64,000 nucleotides of DNA from Ereboglobus luteus (GCF_003096195.1 NZ_CP023004.1:1530501-1594500); one strand, 5' to 3'. Positions 8,804-18,576 are shown, numbered from the stretch's first letter. A program made the numbers and translations. The notes: generated by a model not told the origin, from the sequence alone.

Positions 8804-9775
8804 TCACTTCACCTTCGCCAATTGCCTTTTCACCCATTCCGCTTCGTCGGTCATGTTGTGCTTGCGATAAAAGGCCTCCAGTTCGCGGTAGCGTTTCACG
8901 GGGTCAAAGCGGATTGCCTCGCGCAGTTTTCGGAGGCAGATTATGCACGCATGCTGGGGCTGCCGGTCCGCCTCGGCCAACGTGTTCGAGCCGTTTATCA
9001 GGCATTGATAATAAACACAGTGCCACAATCCAAACATGTGGGCGATCTCATGCGCGAGTGTGTGACAGCTTCGCCACAACATCCGCTTTTCGAAATCCGC
9101 CGGGCGTTGCGTCGTCCCGATGCCGAAGAACGCGGGATCATGCCTCGCGAAACTGAACACGCCCACGCGTTCCCTCAGTGACGCCTGCCCGAATACAAAA
9201 TTCCACGACGCCTGCGGATGCAAATCCGTCATTGTCACCCCGATCATGCAGTAGGCGTCCTTTGGCAGCAGTTCGCGCAAAAACGCCATGATGCTTCCCG
9301 TGAGAATCTGCCGTTTTCCGCTGTATTTGTTGATGCGCGGCGAGAACAACTCTTCCGCAGGCTCGAAAACCGGAAGCACTCGCACCTCCATTTGAAAAAA
9401 CACCGCCGCATATTCGCGCAACGCCTCCAGCGACGGGCTCGCTTCCTCCTCGAATTTTCCGATCGGAAAAAGATAAATCACGCGGCGCGCGTTGTCGGGC
9501 CGGTTGGCGTTGCTCCGCTTGTAATCCGGAAAAGTTTGCCCGCGTTCCTTGTGGCGCGACAGCCAGTCGCTCGGCCCCGGCTTTGCAATGACCTCAAAGT
9601 CCGCATCCGCCGCAAGCAGTTTTCGAAACGGTTCGGACTCGTCCGAAATATCACCCAGAGCCCTTGCGCGCGCCTCCTCCGACGGCGCGACAAATTCCGC
9701 GCCGCATGTTTTCACTGGCAAAACTATCAGGGCCAAAACAACGCACATGCGCAGGGGTATGTTCATGTTTCGCAT
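8804..9775 (-). CDS. Secreted archaemetzincin-like metalloprotease (M54)
   Basis: About 323 residues from the ATG at 9773-9775, chosen because it opens a signal peptide (MRNMNIPLRMCVVLALIVLP, cleavage near TCGA). The C-terminal part contains HEIAHMFGLWHC, then a CLINGSNTLAEAD segment and HACIICLRKL, matching the HExxHxxGxxHC, C-x-x-N-G-S-N and CxxC pattern of archaemetzincins. It is predicted to be an exported zinc aminopeptidase. Most archaemetzincins are shorter and lack a signal peptide; here about 190 extra N-terminal residues precede the catalytic part. It is convergent with the AraC-type gene. Confidence 0.85.
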   Translation of the reverse strand: MRNMNIPLRMCVVLALIVLPVKTCGAEFVAPSEEARARALGDISDESEPFRKLLAADADFEVIAKPGPSDWLSRHKERGQTFPDYKRSNANRPDNARRVIYLFPIGKFEEEASPSLEALREYAAVFFQMEVRVLPVFEPAEELFSPRINKYSGKRQILTGSIMAFLRELLPKDAYCMIGVTMTDLHPQASWNFVFGQASLRERVGVFSFARHDPAFFGIGTTQRPADFEKRMLWRSCHTLAHEIAHMFGLWHCVYYQCLINGSNTLAEADRQPQHACIICLRKLREAIRFDPVKRYRELEAFYRKHNMTDEAEWVKRQLAKVK

Positions 9776-9967
9776 GAAACTGTTTTTTTCCGGGAAATAA
9801 AGCGCAATGGACTTCCTGAAAAAACATCGCCGCATCCATGTTGTTGATTGCTCCTCTTTGGGATCCGATATTGCGGGTATGTGGTGAAGCGCACTTGACG
9901 CTATCAGCTTGTGGAGAGCATAAATCCATGCGCGATCGAAACTCCAACAAATCCCAACCCCCATATT

Positions 9968-10611
9968 ATGAAAAAGTGCCTCATTGTCTTGTTACTCACC
10001 AGCGTAGCCCTGCTCAGCGGCTGTGTTACCGGTCGGCGTTCGGTTTCCCTTGGCGTTCCTCAGGTCACTCCGGGGGCCGTTGACAAGGGTGCCATCCAGA
10101 TCACTTCGGTTGCGGACAATCGCGAATTTCAAAACAACCCGCTTGATGCGTCAGTGCCCTCAATCAACGGCGATGTTTCGACCATGACGCCCGAACAAAA
10201 ATCAAAAATGATCGGACGCCAGCGCAACGGCTTTGGAAAAGCGATGGGCGACATCGCCCTCTCCAACAACGAATCCGTCCCGCAGCGCGCCCAGGCCCTT
10301 GTCGAGGCCGCGCTCAAAAACGCGGTTATAAAATCGCAACCGATGGCTCCGCGCCCGTGACCGCGTCGGTTTCGGTCGATGAATTTTGGGCGTGGTTCAC
10401 GCCGGGAATGTGGACGATTTCTTTCGAGGCCAAAGTCGTCTGCACCATTACGCTCACAAGGGCGGGCTCGCCCGCAAGCGTCACTATACGCGGCCATGGC
10501 ATGAACAAGGGCCAGGTTGCAAGTGATGAAAACTGGCAGCGCGCCTATGATCGCGCCTTTGCGGATTTCCTCGAGAAGTTCGACAAGGAGCTCGACGCCA
10601 CGCCATTCTGA
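9968..10611 (+). CDS. Lipoprotein, YajG-like, frameshifted
   Basis: It begins with a lipoprotein signal (MKKCLIVLLLTSVALLSGC; lipobox LLSGC). The first frame stops at 10360. The next frame continues with APVTASVSVDEFWAWFTPGM, SFEAKVVCTITLTRAG and a helical tail to 10611. One base missing near 10325 (gcggttat) would join them into about 214 residues. The combined pattern resembles YajG-type outer-membrane lipoproteins of unknown function; that name is a weak match from memory. The two halves could instead be independent ORFs, but their exact abutment argues against that. Confidence 0.7.
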
Positions 10612-10635
10612 CGCGCGATTCGCTCGCCCCGTTTT

Positions 10636-11055
10636 TTATCTTAGCAGCGTGATCTCGCGTCGCGCGGCGACGATCCGCTCATCGATTCCCGCGCCGGGAA
10701 ATTTTTCCGCCGTCAACTCCAGCAACTGCCGCGCATACTGCCACGCGCCGCGCGCCAGCGCCTGTTGTTCCTTGTAAACATACACCCGCGCCATTTCCGA
10801 TAGCAGGTCGGCTTGCAGCAGGCATTTTGCGCGCGCCTCGTCCGCCGCCTCGCCGAATGTCAGCGCGCGAAACTGCTCCTCCGGCGCGAGTCCCATGAAC
10901 AACGCCGCCTTGCGCCCGAACAAGCGTTCCTGCGCCTGCAGGATCGCCATCATCGCGTCATCCGGCCGCTCCGCCTCGCGCAGCCGCACAACTTGCGAAA
11001 GAAATTCCCGCAGTTGGTCGAGAAGCCGCAAAATATAATCGCGTTGGAGGCTCAT
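10636..11055 (-). CDS. Hypothetical helical protein (DUF6483-like)
   Basis: About 139 residues from the ATG at 11053-11055 (MSLQRDYILRLLDQLREFL). It is almost wholly alpha-helical with repeated amphipathic helices, similar in layout to DUF6483 proteins (an opening aromatic DYI-x-RLLDQL helix then TPR-like helices). No signal peptide, metal site or catalytic motif is visible. The function is not known. It is divergent from the ABC ATPase gene. Confidence 0.65.
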   Translation of the reverse strand: MSLQRDYILRLLDQLREFLSQVVRLREAERPDDAMMAILQAQERLFGRKAALFMGLAPEEQFRALTFGEAADEARAKCLLQADLLSEMARVYVYKEQQALARGAWQYARQLLELTAEKFPGAGIDERIVAARREITLLR

Positions 11056-11191
11056 GCAAAAAACGTATCCCAAATGAAACGCACTCTGCCAAGCCGCATT
11101 GTGCGCGGCCGCAATCCCCCGGCCTGTGTTTTACGCTCCTCGCTCCGCGCTTGGCACGCCGCGCCGCTCCATGTTTCATGTTTTGTTTCAC

Positions 11192-12025
11192 ATGAAAAAA
11201 TCCGCCGCCACGCCCGCGAAAACCGCGCCCATTCTCGAAGTCTCCGGCTTGCGCCTTGAGCGCGGGCAAACCGTCATTCTCGACGACATCGCGTGGCGCG
11301 TCGCGCGCGGACAGCACTGGGTTATTCTCGGCCCCAACGGTTGCGGCAAAACCTCGCTCCTGCGCGCGCTCACCGGATACATCTCGCCCACTTCGGGCGA
11401 CGTTTCCGTGCTCGGCCACACCTACGGCGAATGCGACTGGCGCGACCTGCGCCTGCAAATCGGCATTGTCACCACCTCGCTCCAAGCCTCGATTCCGCCC
11501 GCCGAGCCCGCCATCGAAACCGTGATCAGCGGCAAATACGCGCAGCTCGACCTTTGGATAAAAAACACCCGCGCCGACGAGACCGCCGCGCTCAAGCTTC
11601 TCCGCTTCGCCGGCATCGGGCACCTTGCGCGCCGCGAATGGCTCTACCTTTCGCAGGGCGAGCGCCAGCGCATCCTCATCGCGCGCGCGCTCATGGCCAA
11701 CCCGCGCCTGCTCATCCTCGACGAGCCCTGCTCCGGGCTCGACCCCGTGGCGCGCGAGCACTTTCTCGCTTTCATCGAAAAGCTCGCCCGCCGGCGCGCC
11801 TGCCCGGCTCTCGTCCTTGTCACGCATCACGTCGAGGAAATCACGCCCGCCATCACGCACGCGCTCGTGCTTCGCGCCGGGAAAATCATCGCGCAAGGCC
11901 CGCTCGCCACGGCGCTCACCGGCAAAACGCTTTCCGCCTCATTCGACTCGCCCATCCGCCTCACCCGGCGCGCAAACCGCCTTGGGTTGCAATTCACCGG
12001 ACGCGGAAAGAACAGCGTGTTTTGA
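11192..12025 (+). CDS. ABC transporter ATP-binding protein (ModF/YlmA-like)
   Basis: 277 residues with Walker A GPNGCGKTS, Q-loop region, signature LSQGERQR, Walker B LLILDEP and switch histidine in VTHHVEEI. The sequence after Walker B (CSGLDPVAREHFLAFIEKLA) fits the ModF/YlmA branch of stand-alone ATPases. No permease gene is adjacent, so it either acts with a distant partner or is a soluble ATPase. The ATG at 11192 is chosen because upstream codons look non-coding. Confidence 0.88.
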   Translation: MKKSAATPAKTAPILEVSGLRLERGQTVILDDIAWRVARGQHWVILGPNGCGKTSLLRALTGYISPTSGDVSVLGHTYGECDWRDLRLQIGIVTTSLQASIPPAEPAIETVISGKYAQLDLWIKNTRADETAALKLLRFAGIGHLARREWLYLSQGERQRILIARALMANPRLLILDEPCSGLDPVAREHFLAFIEKLARRRACPALVLVTHHVEEITPAITHALVLRAGKIIAQGPLATALTGKTLSASFDSPIRLTRRANRLGLQFTGRGKNSVF

Positions 12026-12102
12026 GGCCGCCGGGCCGGCGGCCGGCATGGGGCAACTTGGGGCCGAGTTGTATTAGTTTGTGGCGCGGCGTTTTTTGCC
12101 GC

Positions 12103-12783
12103 TCACAACAGGTCGCGATCGATTTTGTTTTCGAGGATGCGGCTTATGTGTTTGCGCAGCACCTTTTCCTTGCCCTTGAAACCGGGCATGAGCGCGAGCC
12201 AGCTGTAAACTTCCTCGCACAAATGTTTCGGCATGCGCGGTTTTGTTTTGATCGCGCGGTCGAGCGCGCGCACGCACGCCTGCGCGATCTGCTCGCACAT
12301 CAACTGCGCGTAAACCGAGCTGTGCTGCCCCGCGAGTCGCACGATTTCATCGATCGCCGCGATGCGCCGGCGTTTCATCGACGTTTTGTAAAGGCCGGGG
12401 CTGTCGACAACCACCTTCACGGTGCGCGGGAAAAATCCGGCCATCGCCGTCCATGCGTCGCCGCGCGTGTCGCTGCGCAAAACGACGGCGGGAATGTCCG
12501 CAAACTTCGCGATCATGAACGCGGCGAGCGTGTCCGAATCGACCGCGGTTCCCTCGAAATTAAAAAGCGCGAGGTCGCATTCAAGCAGCTCCTTGATGTC
12601 GCGGTCGCGGGCCGCGCGGCTCGATGATTTTCCATGCTCGATGTTTTGCGGGAGCACGCACAAAAACCGCCCGTGCGACTTTTCATAAATCGCCTCCGCG
12701 AGATACGCGTTTCCAATGAGGTGTTTCTGGGAAAAGAGCTCGCCGGAAAAATAAACCGTGTGGTGCTTCTGCTTGTGTTTCAT
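12103..12783 (-). CDS. Nucleoside 2-deoxyribosyltransferase-like protein
   Basis: About 226 residues. The N-terminus (HHTVYFSGELFSQKHLIGNA) has the YFSG/LF pattern of nucleoside 2-deoxyribosyltransferases, and DLALFNFEGTAVDSDTLAAFMIA matches the D-x-x-x-x-D active-site stretch of that fold (with phenylalanine and glutamate substitutions typical of distant members). It would swap or cleave nucleobases on deoxyribosides. The ATG at 12781-12783 is chosen by the conserved start of the domain. Convergent with the ABC gene, divergent from ruvB. Confidence 0.75.
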   Translation of the reverse strand: MKHKQKHHTVYFSGELFSQKHLIGNAYLAEAIYEKSHGRFLCVLPQNIEHGKSSSRAARDRDIKELLECDLALFNFEGTAVDSDTLAAFMIAKFADIPAVVLRSDTRGDAWTAMAGFFPRTVKVVVDSPGLYKTSMKRRRIAAIDEIVRLAGQHSSVYAQLMCEQIAQACVRALDRAIKTKPRMPKHLCEEVYSWLALMPGFKGKEKVLRKHISRILENKIDRDLL

Positions 12784-12932
12784 TCCGTGGTGTAATGCGA
12801 AACACGTAGCGAAATCGCGGCGAAATCCAATGGAAAACGCAGGGGCGGGATTCGGGGCGCCGCGCCGCGGGCGAAAACCCGCCGGCATCATTTCGCTCGT
12901 CACGTTTCCGTTTTCGACTTCTGTTTTGTCCC

Positions 12933-13979
12933 ATGGCTTCCGCTCCTGAACCCAACAAAGGCCTCGGCTACATCAGCAACGCGCTCACTTCCCCGGTGAC
13001 GGCGGCGGAGTCGGCGTTGCGCCCGTTGTCGTTCGATGATTTCGCGGGGCAGGCGAAAACCGTGGAGCGGTTGAAGGTGATGACGGATGCCGCGCGCCGG
13101 CGGGGCGATCCGCTCAACCATATTTTGATCAGCGGGCCCCCGGGCCTGGGCAAGACGACGCTGTGTTTCATCCTCGGGCACGAGATGGGGAAAAATGTGC
13201 GCGTGACCTCCGGCCCCGTTGTCGAGAAGGCGGGCGACCTGGCGGGGCTGCTCACTAATTTGGAGGAGGGTGACATTTTGTTCATCGACGAAATCCACCG
13301 CATCCCGAAGGCGGTCGAGGAGTATTTGTATTCGGCGATGGAGGACTTCCGTCTCGACATCATGATCGACCAGGGGCCGAACGCGCGCAGCGTGCGCCTG
13401 TCGATTCCGAAGTTCACGCTTGTGGGCGCGACGACGCGCGCGGGCCTGCTCACCGCGCCGCTGCGCTCGCGTTTCACGCTGCAAACGCGGCTTGATTATT
13501 ACGGCGTGCCCACGCTCACCGGAATCATCAAGCGCAGTTGCGGCCTGTTGGGCGTGCGCATTGAGGAAACCGGCGCGAGGGAAATCGCGATGCGCTGCCG
13601 CGGCACGCCGCGCGTGGCGAACAACCTGATCAACTTCGTGCGCGACTATGCGCAGGAGCGAACCAAGACCGGCGTGATCACGCGCGAGGTCGCGGCGGCG
13701 GCGCTGGAACTGCTCGAAATCGACGCGACCGGCCTCGACGAAATGGACAAGCGCATGTTGCGCATCATCGCGGAGAACTATCGCGGCGGCCCGGTCGGCA
13801 TGAGCACGATAGCGGTCGCCGTGGGCGAGGAATCCGAAACGCTTGAGGAAGTGCACGAGCCGTTCCTAATCCAGGAAGGCTACCTGCAGCGCACGCCGCA
13901 GGGCCGCATGATCACGCCGAAAGGTTATCACGCGATCGGTTTGAAGGCGGCGGTTGGCGCGCAGGACGAGTTGTTGTAG
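12933..13979 (+). CDS. ruvB: Holliday junction branch migration ATPase RuvB
   Basis: 348 residues, normal length. It shows the RuvB opening LRPLSFDDFAGQAKTVERL, Walker A GPPGLGKTTL, Walker B ILFIDEIHRIP, sensor VGATTRAGLLTAPLRSRF and the C-terminal winged helix ending EGYLQRTPQGRM. It is the hexameric motor of the RuvABC resolvasome. No ruvA or ruvC gene is adjacent. Confidence 0.97.
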   Translation: MASAPEPNKGLGYISNALTSPVTAAESALRPLSFDDFAGQAKTVERLKVMTDAARRRGDPLNHILISGPPGLGKTTLCFILGHEMGKNVRVTSGPVVEKAGDLAGLLTNLEEGDILFIDEIHRIPKAVEEYLYSAMEDFRLDIMIDQGPNARSVRLSIPKFTLVGATTRAGLLTAPLRSRFTLQTRLDYYGVPTLTGIIKRSCGLLGVRIEETGAREIAMRCRGTPRVANNLINFVRDYAQERTKTGVITREVAAAALELLEIDATGLDEMDKRMLRIIAENYRGGPVGMSTIAVAVGEESETLEEVHEPFLIQEGYLQRTPQGRMITPKGYHAIGLKAAVGAQDELL

Positions 13980-14009
13980 AACAAGGCGCGCCGCCGGGCG
14001 CGTTCCCGC

Positions 14010-14981
14010 TTATTTCGCCGTCGTCCAGATGCGCAGGGATGAAAGCAGGAAACTTTCCAGCGCGGCGGATTCGTTCATGTTCACCCGCAGGAGGCCGGTG
14101 GCGTGCTCGAGCTTGGCAACGGCCTCGGTGAGCGCGCGGCCGGCCTTGGGGTTTTCGGCAACGATTGCCGGCACGGCAAAGTCGCGCGTGGCCTGTTCGA
14201 TTTCGATGAAAAGACGCGTGCGCAGGTCGTTGGCGATGCCGGTTTCAATGGCGATTTGCTCGGCCTCGCCGATGTCCGCGGGGAGATTCTCTTTTTGTTT
14301 TTTCCAAATCTCGTCGGTTGCGAATTCGAGAATCACGCCGAAACGCGAGACCAATCCATAGACGGTGAAGATGCTGTCGGCGACGTCGCGCCTTTCCATT
14401 TTGGGGCCGGCAAGACGCGCGAGCCACGCCTTGTAGTCGGCGAGCCACGCGCTCCAGCCGTCGGGCGAATAGGCGGCGGGGATGCTCGGGAAGCGGAAGT
14501 TGAGGCAGCGGCTGCGGATCGTGGGAAGCAGCGAATAGGGGCGCGTGGTGAGGAGAATGATCGTGGTGTTGGCGGGCGGCTCCTCGAGCGTTTTCAGGAA
14601 GATGTTTGCCGAGGCGGGGTTCATGCGGTCGCACTCGTAAATGATGGCGGTTTTCTTGACCGAAACATTTGGGGAAACCTGCACTTTTCCGATGAGCGCG
14701 CGCGTGGCGTCGGCGCCGATCTGGCGGACTTTTCCCGCGGGGCGCAGCGTGAAACAATCCGGATGGTTCGCGGGCGCAAAATAGGCGGAGGAGGCGTGTG
14801 TGTTGAGAATGCGGTCGGCGGTGCAATCGGCGATGCTGGCGAGGATTTCGATGTCGTCACCGGAAAGGAGCAGGCTGTGCGAGAGGCGTCCGGTCTGGAT
14901 GGCCTGCTCGATCACGGCGATCGATGGTGAGTCGGCGAGCGCGGCGGGCCATTGGGTTTTGGGTGCGATGACATCGGACAT
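14010..14981 (-). CDS. holB: DNA polymerase III delta-prime subunit-like clamp loader protein
   Basis: 323 residues of the AAA+ clamp-loader fold. The helical stretch QTGRLSHSLLLSGDD is the usual HAxLFxG start with an altered P-loop, and NPASANIFLKTLEEPPANTTIILLT plus LLPTIRSRC are the arginine-finger SRC motif region of delta-prime/gamma proteins. The zinc-binding module is not obvious. It loads the sliding clamp as part of the DNA polymerase III holoenzyme. Its start lies 6 bases from a reiterated aattaag word. Confidence 0.88.
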   Translation of the reverse strand: MSDVIAPKTQWPAALADSPSIAVIEQAIQTGRLSHSLLLSGDDIEILASIADCTADRILNTHASSAYFAPANHPDCFTLRPAGKVRQIGADATRALIGKVQVSPNVSVKKTAIIYECDRMNPASANIFLKTLEEPPANTTIILLTTRPYSLLPTIRSRCLNFRFPSIPAAYSPDGWSAWLADYKAWLARLAGPKMERRDVADSIFTVYGLVSRFGVILEFATDEIWKKQKENLPADIGEAEQIAIETGIANDLRTRLFIEIEQATRDFAVPAIVAENPKAGRALTEAVAKLEHATGLLRVNMNESAALESFLLSSLRIWTTAK

Positions 14982-14986
14982 GAGTG

Positions 14987-15015
14987 AAATTAAGAATTAA
15001 AAATTAAGGATTAAG
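14987..15015. repeat. Reiterated aattaag-type word
   Basis: Four degenerate copies of a 7-8 base word (aattaag, aattaaa, attaagg, attaag) lie directly upstream of the holB start codon, between holB and priA on the minus strand. One of the short-word repeat tracts scattered through the window. Confidence 0.7.
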
Positions 15016-15042
15016 AAAGCAGAAAGACTCGCGGCGGCCCGG

Positions 15043-17304
15043 CTACATCAGGCTCACCGGATCGACGTCGAGCACTTGGATCATGTCGTCGGGCCAGGCA
15101 AAATCCTGGCGCAATTTCGCGATCTCCGCCACGACTTTTGTCACTTGCGCCGTGAAATACCAGAGTTGGTAGCGGTATTCGTCCTTTATCTTTTCAATTG
15201 GCGAGGGCGCGGGGCCGCGCAGCTCGACTTTGTCGCCAAGGGTCTGCTCGATTTTTCGCGCCCATTGCTCGGCGAAAAACTGCAACTTTTCGGGATTCGG
15301 CCCGCGAAACACATGCTGAATCAGGTGCCGATAGGGAGGGTAGAGGAATTGTTCGCGCATCTTTAACTCGCCCGCCGCGAATCCGGCGAAGTCCGCGTGG
15401 CGCGAAAACTGGATCGCCTCGGACTGCGGTGTGAAGGTCTGCACAACCACCTCGCCCGCGCGGTCTCCGCGCCCGGCGCGCCCGGCCACCTGCACGAGAA
15501 GCTGGAATGTGCGCTCGTTCGCGCGGAAGTCCGGCACGTGCATCGAGATGTCCGCGTCGACCAGGCCGACGAGCGTGACGTTCGGGAAATCGAGCCCCTT
15601 GCCGATCATCTGCGTGCCCACGAGCACGTCGATCTTGCCCGAGCGGAATTGCGCGAGCACCTCGCGAAAACGGTTTTTGCGCGACATTGTGTCCGTATCC
15701 ATTCTTTCGATACGCGCATGCGGAAGCACGTGGCGCACGGCCTCCTCGACGCGCTGCGTGCCGAGGCCACGCCAGCGGATTTTGAGCGAGCCGCATTTCG
15801 GACAGCGGAGGGGCGCGGGGCGCTCCGCGCCGCAAAGATGGCAGCGCAGCTGCTCGTCGTGGCGGTGATACGTCATCGCGATGCTGCAATGCTCGCATTC
15901 CTCGACGTGTCCGCATTCGGCGCAAAGCATGCTCGACGAATAACCGCGGCGGTTGATGAAGAGGATCGTCTGCTCGCGCTTTTCAAATCGATCCCGCATC
16001 GCGCCCACGAGCTGGCGCGAGAGCGTGGTCATGCCGCGCGTGCGCATGATCTCGATGCGCATGTCGACGATGTCGATGTCGGGCAGCTTGCGCGAGTCGA
16101 TGCGCCGCGGGAGTTGCAGCAGGCGGTAGCGCCCGTTTTGCGCGTTGAAAAATGATTCGAGCGACGGCGTGGCGGAGCCGAGCAGGCAGTGCGCGCCGGC
16201 GAGTTTGGCGCGCATCACCGCGACATCGCGTCCGTGGTAGCGCGGTGTTTCGTCCTGCTTGTAGGCGGGCTCGTGCTCCTCGTCCACGACGACAAGCCGC
16301 AGGTTTTGCACAGGCGCAAAAATCGCCGAGCGCGCGCCGACCACGATGCGCTTCTCGCCCGTCGCCAGCGCGAGCCAGCCGTCAAGCCGCTCGCCGTCGG
16401 AGAGGTGGCTGTGCCAGACCACCGCGCCGTGGTGCGGGATGAGCGCGTTGAGCCGCCCGCGCAGGCGCGCCACGGTTTGCGGCGTGAGCGCGACCTCGGG
16501 CACGAGAAAAATCACGCCGCCGCCCGCCTCGAGCACGTCGTGGATCGCGTGCAGGTAAATCTCCGTCTTGCCCGAGCCGGTGACGCCGTGCAGCAGCGAC
16601 ACGCCGAATTTCCCCTCTCGCAACGATGCCGCGAGCGCATCGGATGCCGCGCGCTGCTCGTCGTTGAGCGCGGGAGGATGCGCGGCGACGATTTCGCCGG
16701 CGGCCCAGTCGTCGTCGTAGGCGATGCGCTCGATGCGGCGCTCCTCCTCGCGAATAATGCCGCGTTTGACGAGTGCGTTGGAGACCGCGGCGGTGATGCC
16801 GAGGCGCGAAAGCACGAGCGACTTGCGCTGCGGCTTGAATTGCTGCGCGAGAAACGCGTAGAGCTTGGCCTGCTGCGGCGCGCGGCGGTTGAGTGTTTCG
16901 AGCTCCGGCACGTCGAGCCGGCGAACGAGCGCGAGTTGTTTTTCGGTTTTCAGGCCCGCGCCGTTGCGCACGGAGGCGGGCAGCATCGTTTCGATGATCG
17001 CGTCGAGGCCGCACGCGTAGTAGGCGGCCATCCAGCGCGCGAGCGAAAGCAGGTCGGGCGTCAGCGCGGGGAAGGGGTGCAGCAATTGCGTGACATTCTT
17101 GAGCTTGCTCACCGGGAAATCGTCGGGCGCGCCGATCATGCCGACGATGCCAAGGTGCATGCGGTTGACAATTGGCACGCGCACCAGCGAGCCGACTTGC
17201 ATGTGCGCGCGCAGCCCCTCCGGCACCTGGTAGTGGAGGAGCTTATCGAAGCCTGCGAGCGGATGGACGCCAACGATCATTTTGCGCAATTGGTGAGCGC
17301 CCAT
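15043..17304 (-). CDS. priA: Primosomal protein N' (replication restart helicase)
   Basis: About 753 residues from the ATG at 17302-17304. The N-terminal 3'-DNA-binding domain opens MIVGVHPLAGFDKLLHYQVP; Walker A is HGVTGSGKTEIY; Walker B VVDEEHEPAYKQDE. The zinc cluster has paired cysteines (CAECGHVEECEHC then CHLCGAE and CPKCGS), and motif V is GTQMIGKGLDFPNVTLVGLVDAD. It reloads the replisome at stalled forks. The upstream in-frame extension to 17418 overlaps the divergent Fur-like gene and is rejected. Confidence 0.96.
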   Translation of the reverse strand: MGAHQLRKMIVGVHPLAGFDKLLHYQVPEGLRAHMQVGSLVRVPIVNRMHLGIVGMIGAPDDFPVSKLKNVTQLLHPFPALTPDLLSLARWMAAYYACGLDAIIETMLPASVRNGAGLKTEKQLALVRRLDVPELETLNRRAPQQAKLYAFLAQQFKPQRKSLVLSRLGITAAVSNALVKRGIIREEERRIERIAYDDDWAAGEIVAAHPPALNDEQRAASDALAASLREGKFGVSLLHGVTGSGKTEIYLHAIHDVLEAGGGVIFLVPEVALTPQTVARLRGRLNALIPHHGAVVWHSHLSDGERLDGWLALATGEKRIVVGARSAIFAPVQNLRLVVVDEEHEPAYKQDETPRYHGRDVAVMRAKLAGAHCLLGSATPSLESFFNAQNGRYRLLQLPRRIDSRKLPDIDIVDMRIEIMRTRGMTTLSRQLVGAMRDRFEKREQTILFINRRGYSSSMLCAECGHVEECEHCSIAMTYHRHDEQLRCHLCGAERPAPLRCPKCGSLKIRWRGLGTQRVEEAVRHVLPHARIERMDTDTMSRKNRFREVLAQFRSGKIDVLVGTQMIGKGLDFPNVTLVGLVDADISMHVPDFRANERTFQLLVQVAGRAGRGDRAGEVVVQTFTPQSEAIQFSRHADFAGFAAGELKMREQFLYPPYRHLIQHVFRGPNPEKLQFFAEQWARKIEQTLGDKVELRGPAPSPIEKIKDEYRYQLWYFTAQVTKVVAEIAKLRQDFAWPDDMIQVLDVDPVSLM

Positions 17305-17399
17305 GACGGCGGGTGCGCGGGCCCGGCGCAAACTTTTTGGCGCGGGCACGCAAGCGCGGTGGCTTGACACCTCACCGCCGCGCTTCGACATTACTCTTC

Positions 17400-17870
17400 G
17401 TGAGCAACGACGCCGCACGCGAAAAATTCAAAATCTACCTCTCGAAAAAGGGTCATCGAGTGACCAATCAGCGTCTCGCCATCTTCGAGGCCGCTTTTGC
17501 GCGCACGGAACACTTCACCGCCGAGGAACTGCTTGATTACGCGCGCGACATCGACGACTCCGTGTCACGCGCCACCGTTTACCGCACGCTTCCAATCATG
17601 ATCGAAAGCGCGCTCGTGCGCGAGGTCGACATCGGCAAAAACTTGAAATACTACCTGCCCAACAGCGACGACAACACGCAAGTCGCGCAGGTGATATGCG
17701 TTGATTGCGACCGTATTTTCGAGGTCAAGGCACCCTTCATGGAATGGTATGGCAGCACCGTCTCGTCGAAGCTCGGCCTCACACCCTGCTCGCAACGCCT
17801 CCAAGTCAACGCGCAATGTGATTCATTCCGCAAGACGGGCGATTGCAAGAACCGCCCGCAGAAACGCTGA
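17400..17870 (+). CDS. Fur-family transcriptional regulator with incomplete metal site
   Basis: About 156 residues from a GTG at 17400. The winged helix (residues 10-90) is typical: [28 protein letters not shown] and [14 protein letters not shown]. In the dimerisation domain the usual histidine-rich metal site before the first CxxC reads [12 protein letters not shown], without the histidines, and the second CxxC is replaced by widely spaced cysteines. It may therefore sense something other than a metal, or bind metal differently. It is divergent from priA and precedes a TPR protein gene by 42 bases. Confidence 0.88.
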   Translation: MSNDAAREKFKIYLSKKGHRVTNQRLAIFEAAFARTEHFTAEELLDYARDIDDSVSRATVYRTLPIMIESALVREVDIGKNLKYYLPNSDDNTQVAQVICVDCDRIFEVKAPFMEWYGSTVSSKLGLTPCSQRLQVNAQCDSFRKTGDCKNRPQKR

Positions 17871-17912
17871 CCCGCGGATCATCCCGCGCTGGAATGGAGA
17901 GCCAGACTGCCC

Positions 17913-18299
17913 ATGTCACGCAAACCGGAAGACGACCTGCCCTTTGTGATCTCCTTCTACGAGTCGATCCTGCGCCGCGACCCGCAATACGACTCGGTCA
18001 TCGAAATCCTCGGCAGCCTTTACACAAAAACCGGGCGCATCGCCGACGGGCTAAAAATGGATCGCAAACTCGTGCGCATCCGTCCCGACGACTCCACCGC
18101 GCGCTACAACCTCGCATGCAGCCTTGCGCTCTCGCATAAGTTTGAGGACGCCCTTCAAACGCTTTCCGAGGCCATCTCGCTCGGTTACAGCGACGCCGAC
18201 TGGATGGCCAAGGACGACGATTTGAAATGTTTCAACAACCACGCCGCATTCAAGGAGCTGATCGAGCTCGCGAGGAAAAACCAACAGCGGAACACGTGA
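17913..18299 (+). CDS. TPR-repeat protein
   Basis: 128 residues with about three tetratricopeptide repeats: helix pairs around residues 12-40 (SILRRDPQYDSVIEILGSLY), 42-74 and 78-110 (FEDALQTLSEAISLGYSD). It has no signal peptide. TPR modules mediate protein binding; the partner is unknown. It follows the Fur-like gene on the same strand. Confidence 0.8.
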   Translation: MSRKPEDDLPFVISFYESILRRDPQYDSVIEILGSLYTKTGRIADGLKMDRKLVRIRPDDSTARYNLACSLALSHKFEDALQTLSEAISLGYSDADWMAKDDDLKCFNNHAAFKELIELARKNQQRNT

Positions 18300-18576
18300 C
18301 GGGCGATTTTGGCGGGATGTAGTTTTTCAGCTGTAATTGAGCGCGGGGCGATGAGTTGTCCATGTCACTCAATTCCACGGTTTGGCAGTCCGCGCCTCTC
18401 GAGCCGAACGCTGGGTTTGATTCTTGTAAAGGGAGGAGTTTTTGAAAATTATATGATTGACTTGCGTCATAAATGAAAAAGTGTGAGCCTCTCTTTTCTC
18501 ACAAAACAGCCCCAATTTTCACGGCATTCCACTTTTCCAATACTGTAATCCACGTCCGACATTCCGTATTTCACCC
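18300..18576 (+). other. Intergenic upstream region of the BMC locus
   Basis: 277 bases without a convincing gene, AT-richer than the flanks, especially 18420-18500. It is the only long gap before the first BMC gene and so probably holds the main promoter and operator. I cannot assign -35/-10 boxes or an operator with confidence. Confidence 0.4.
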
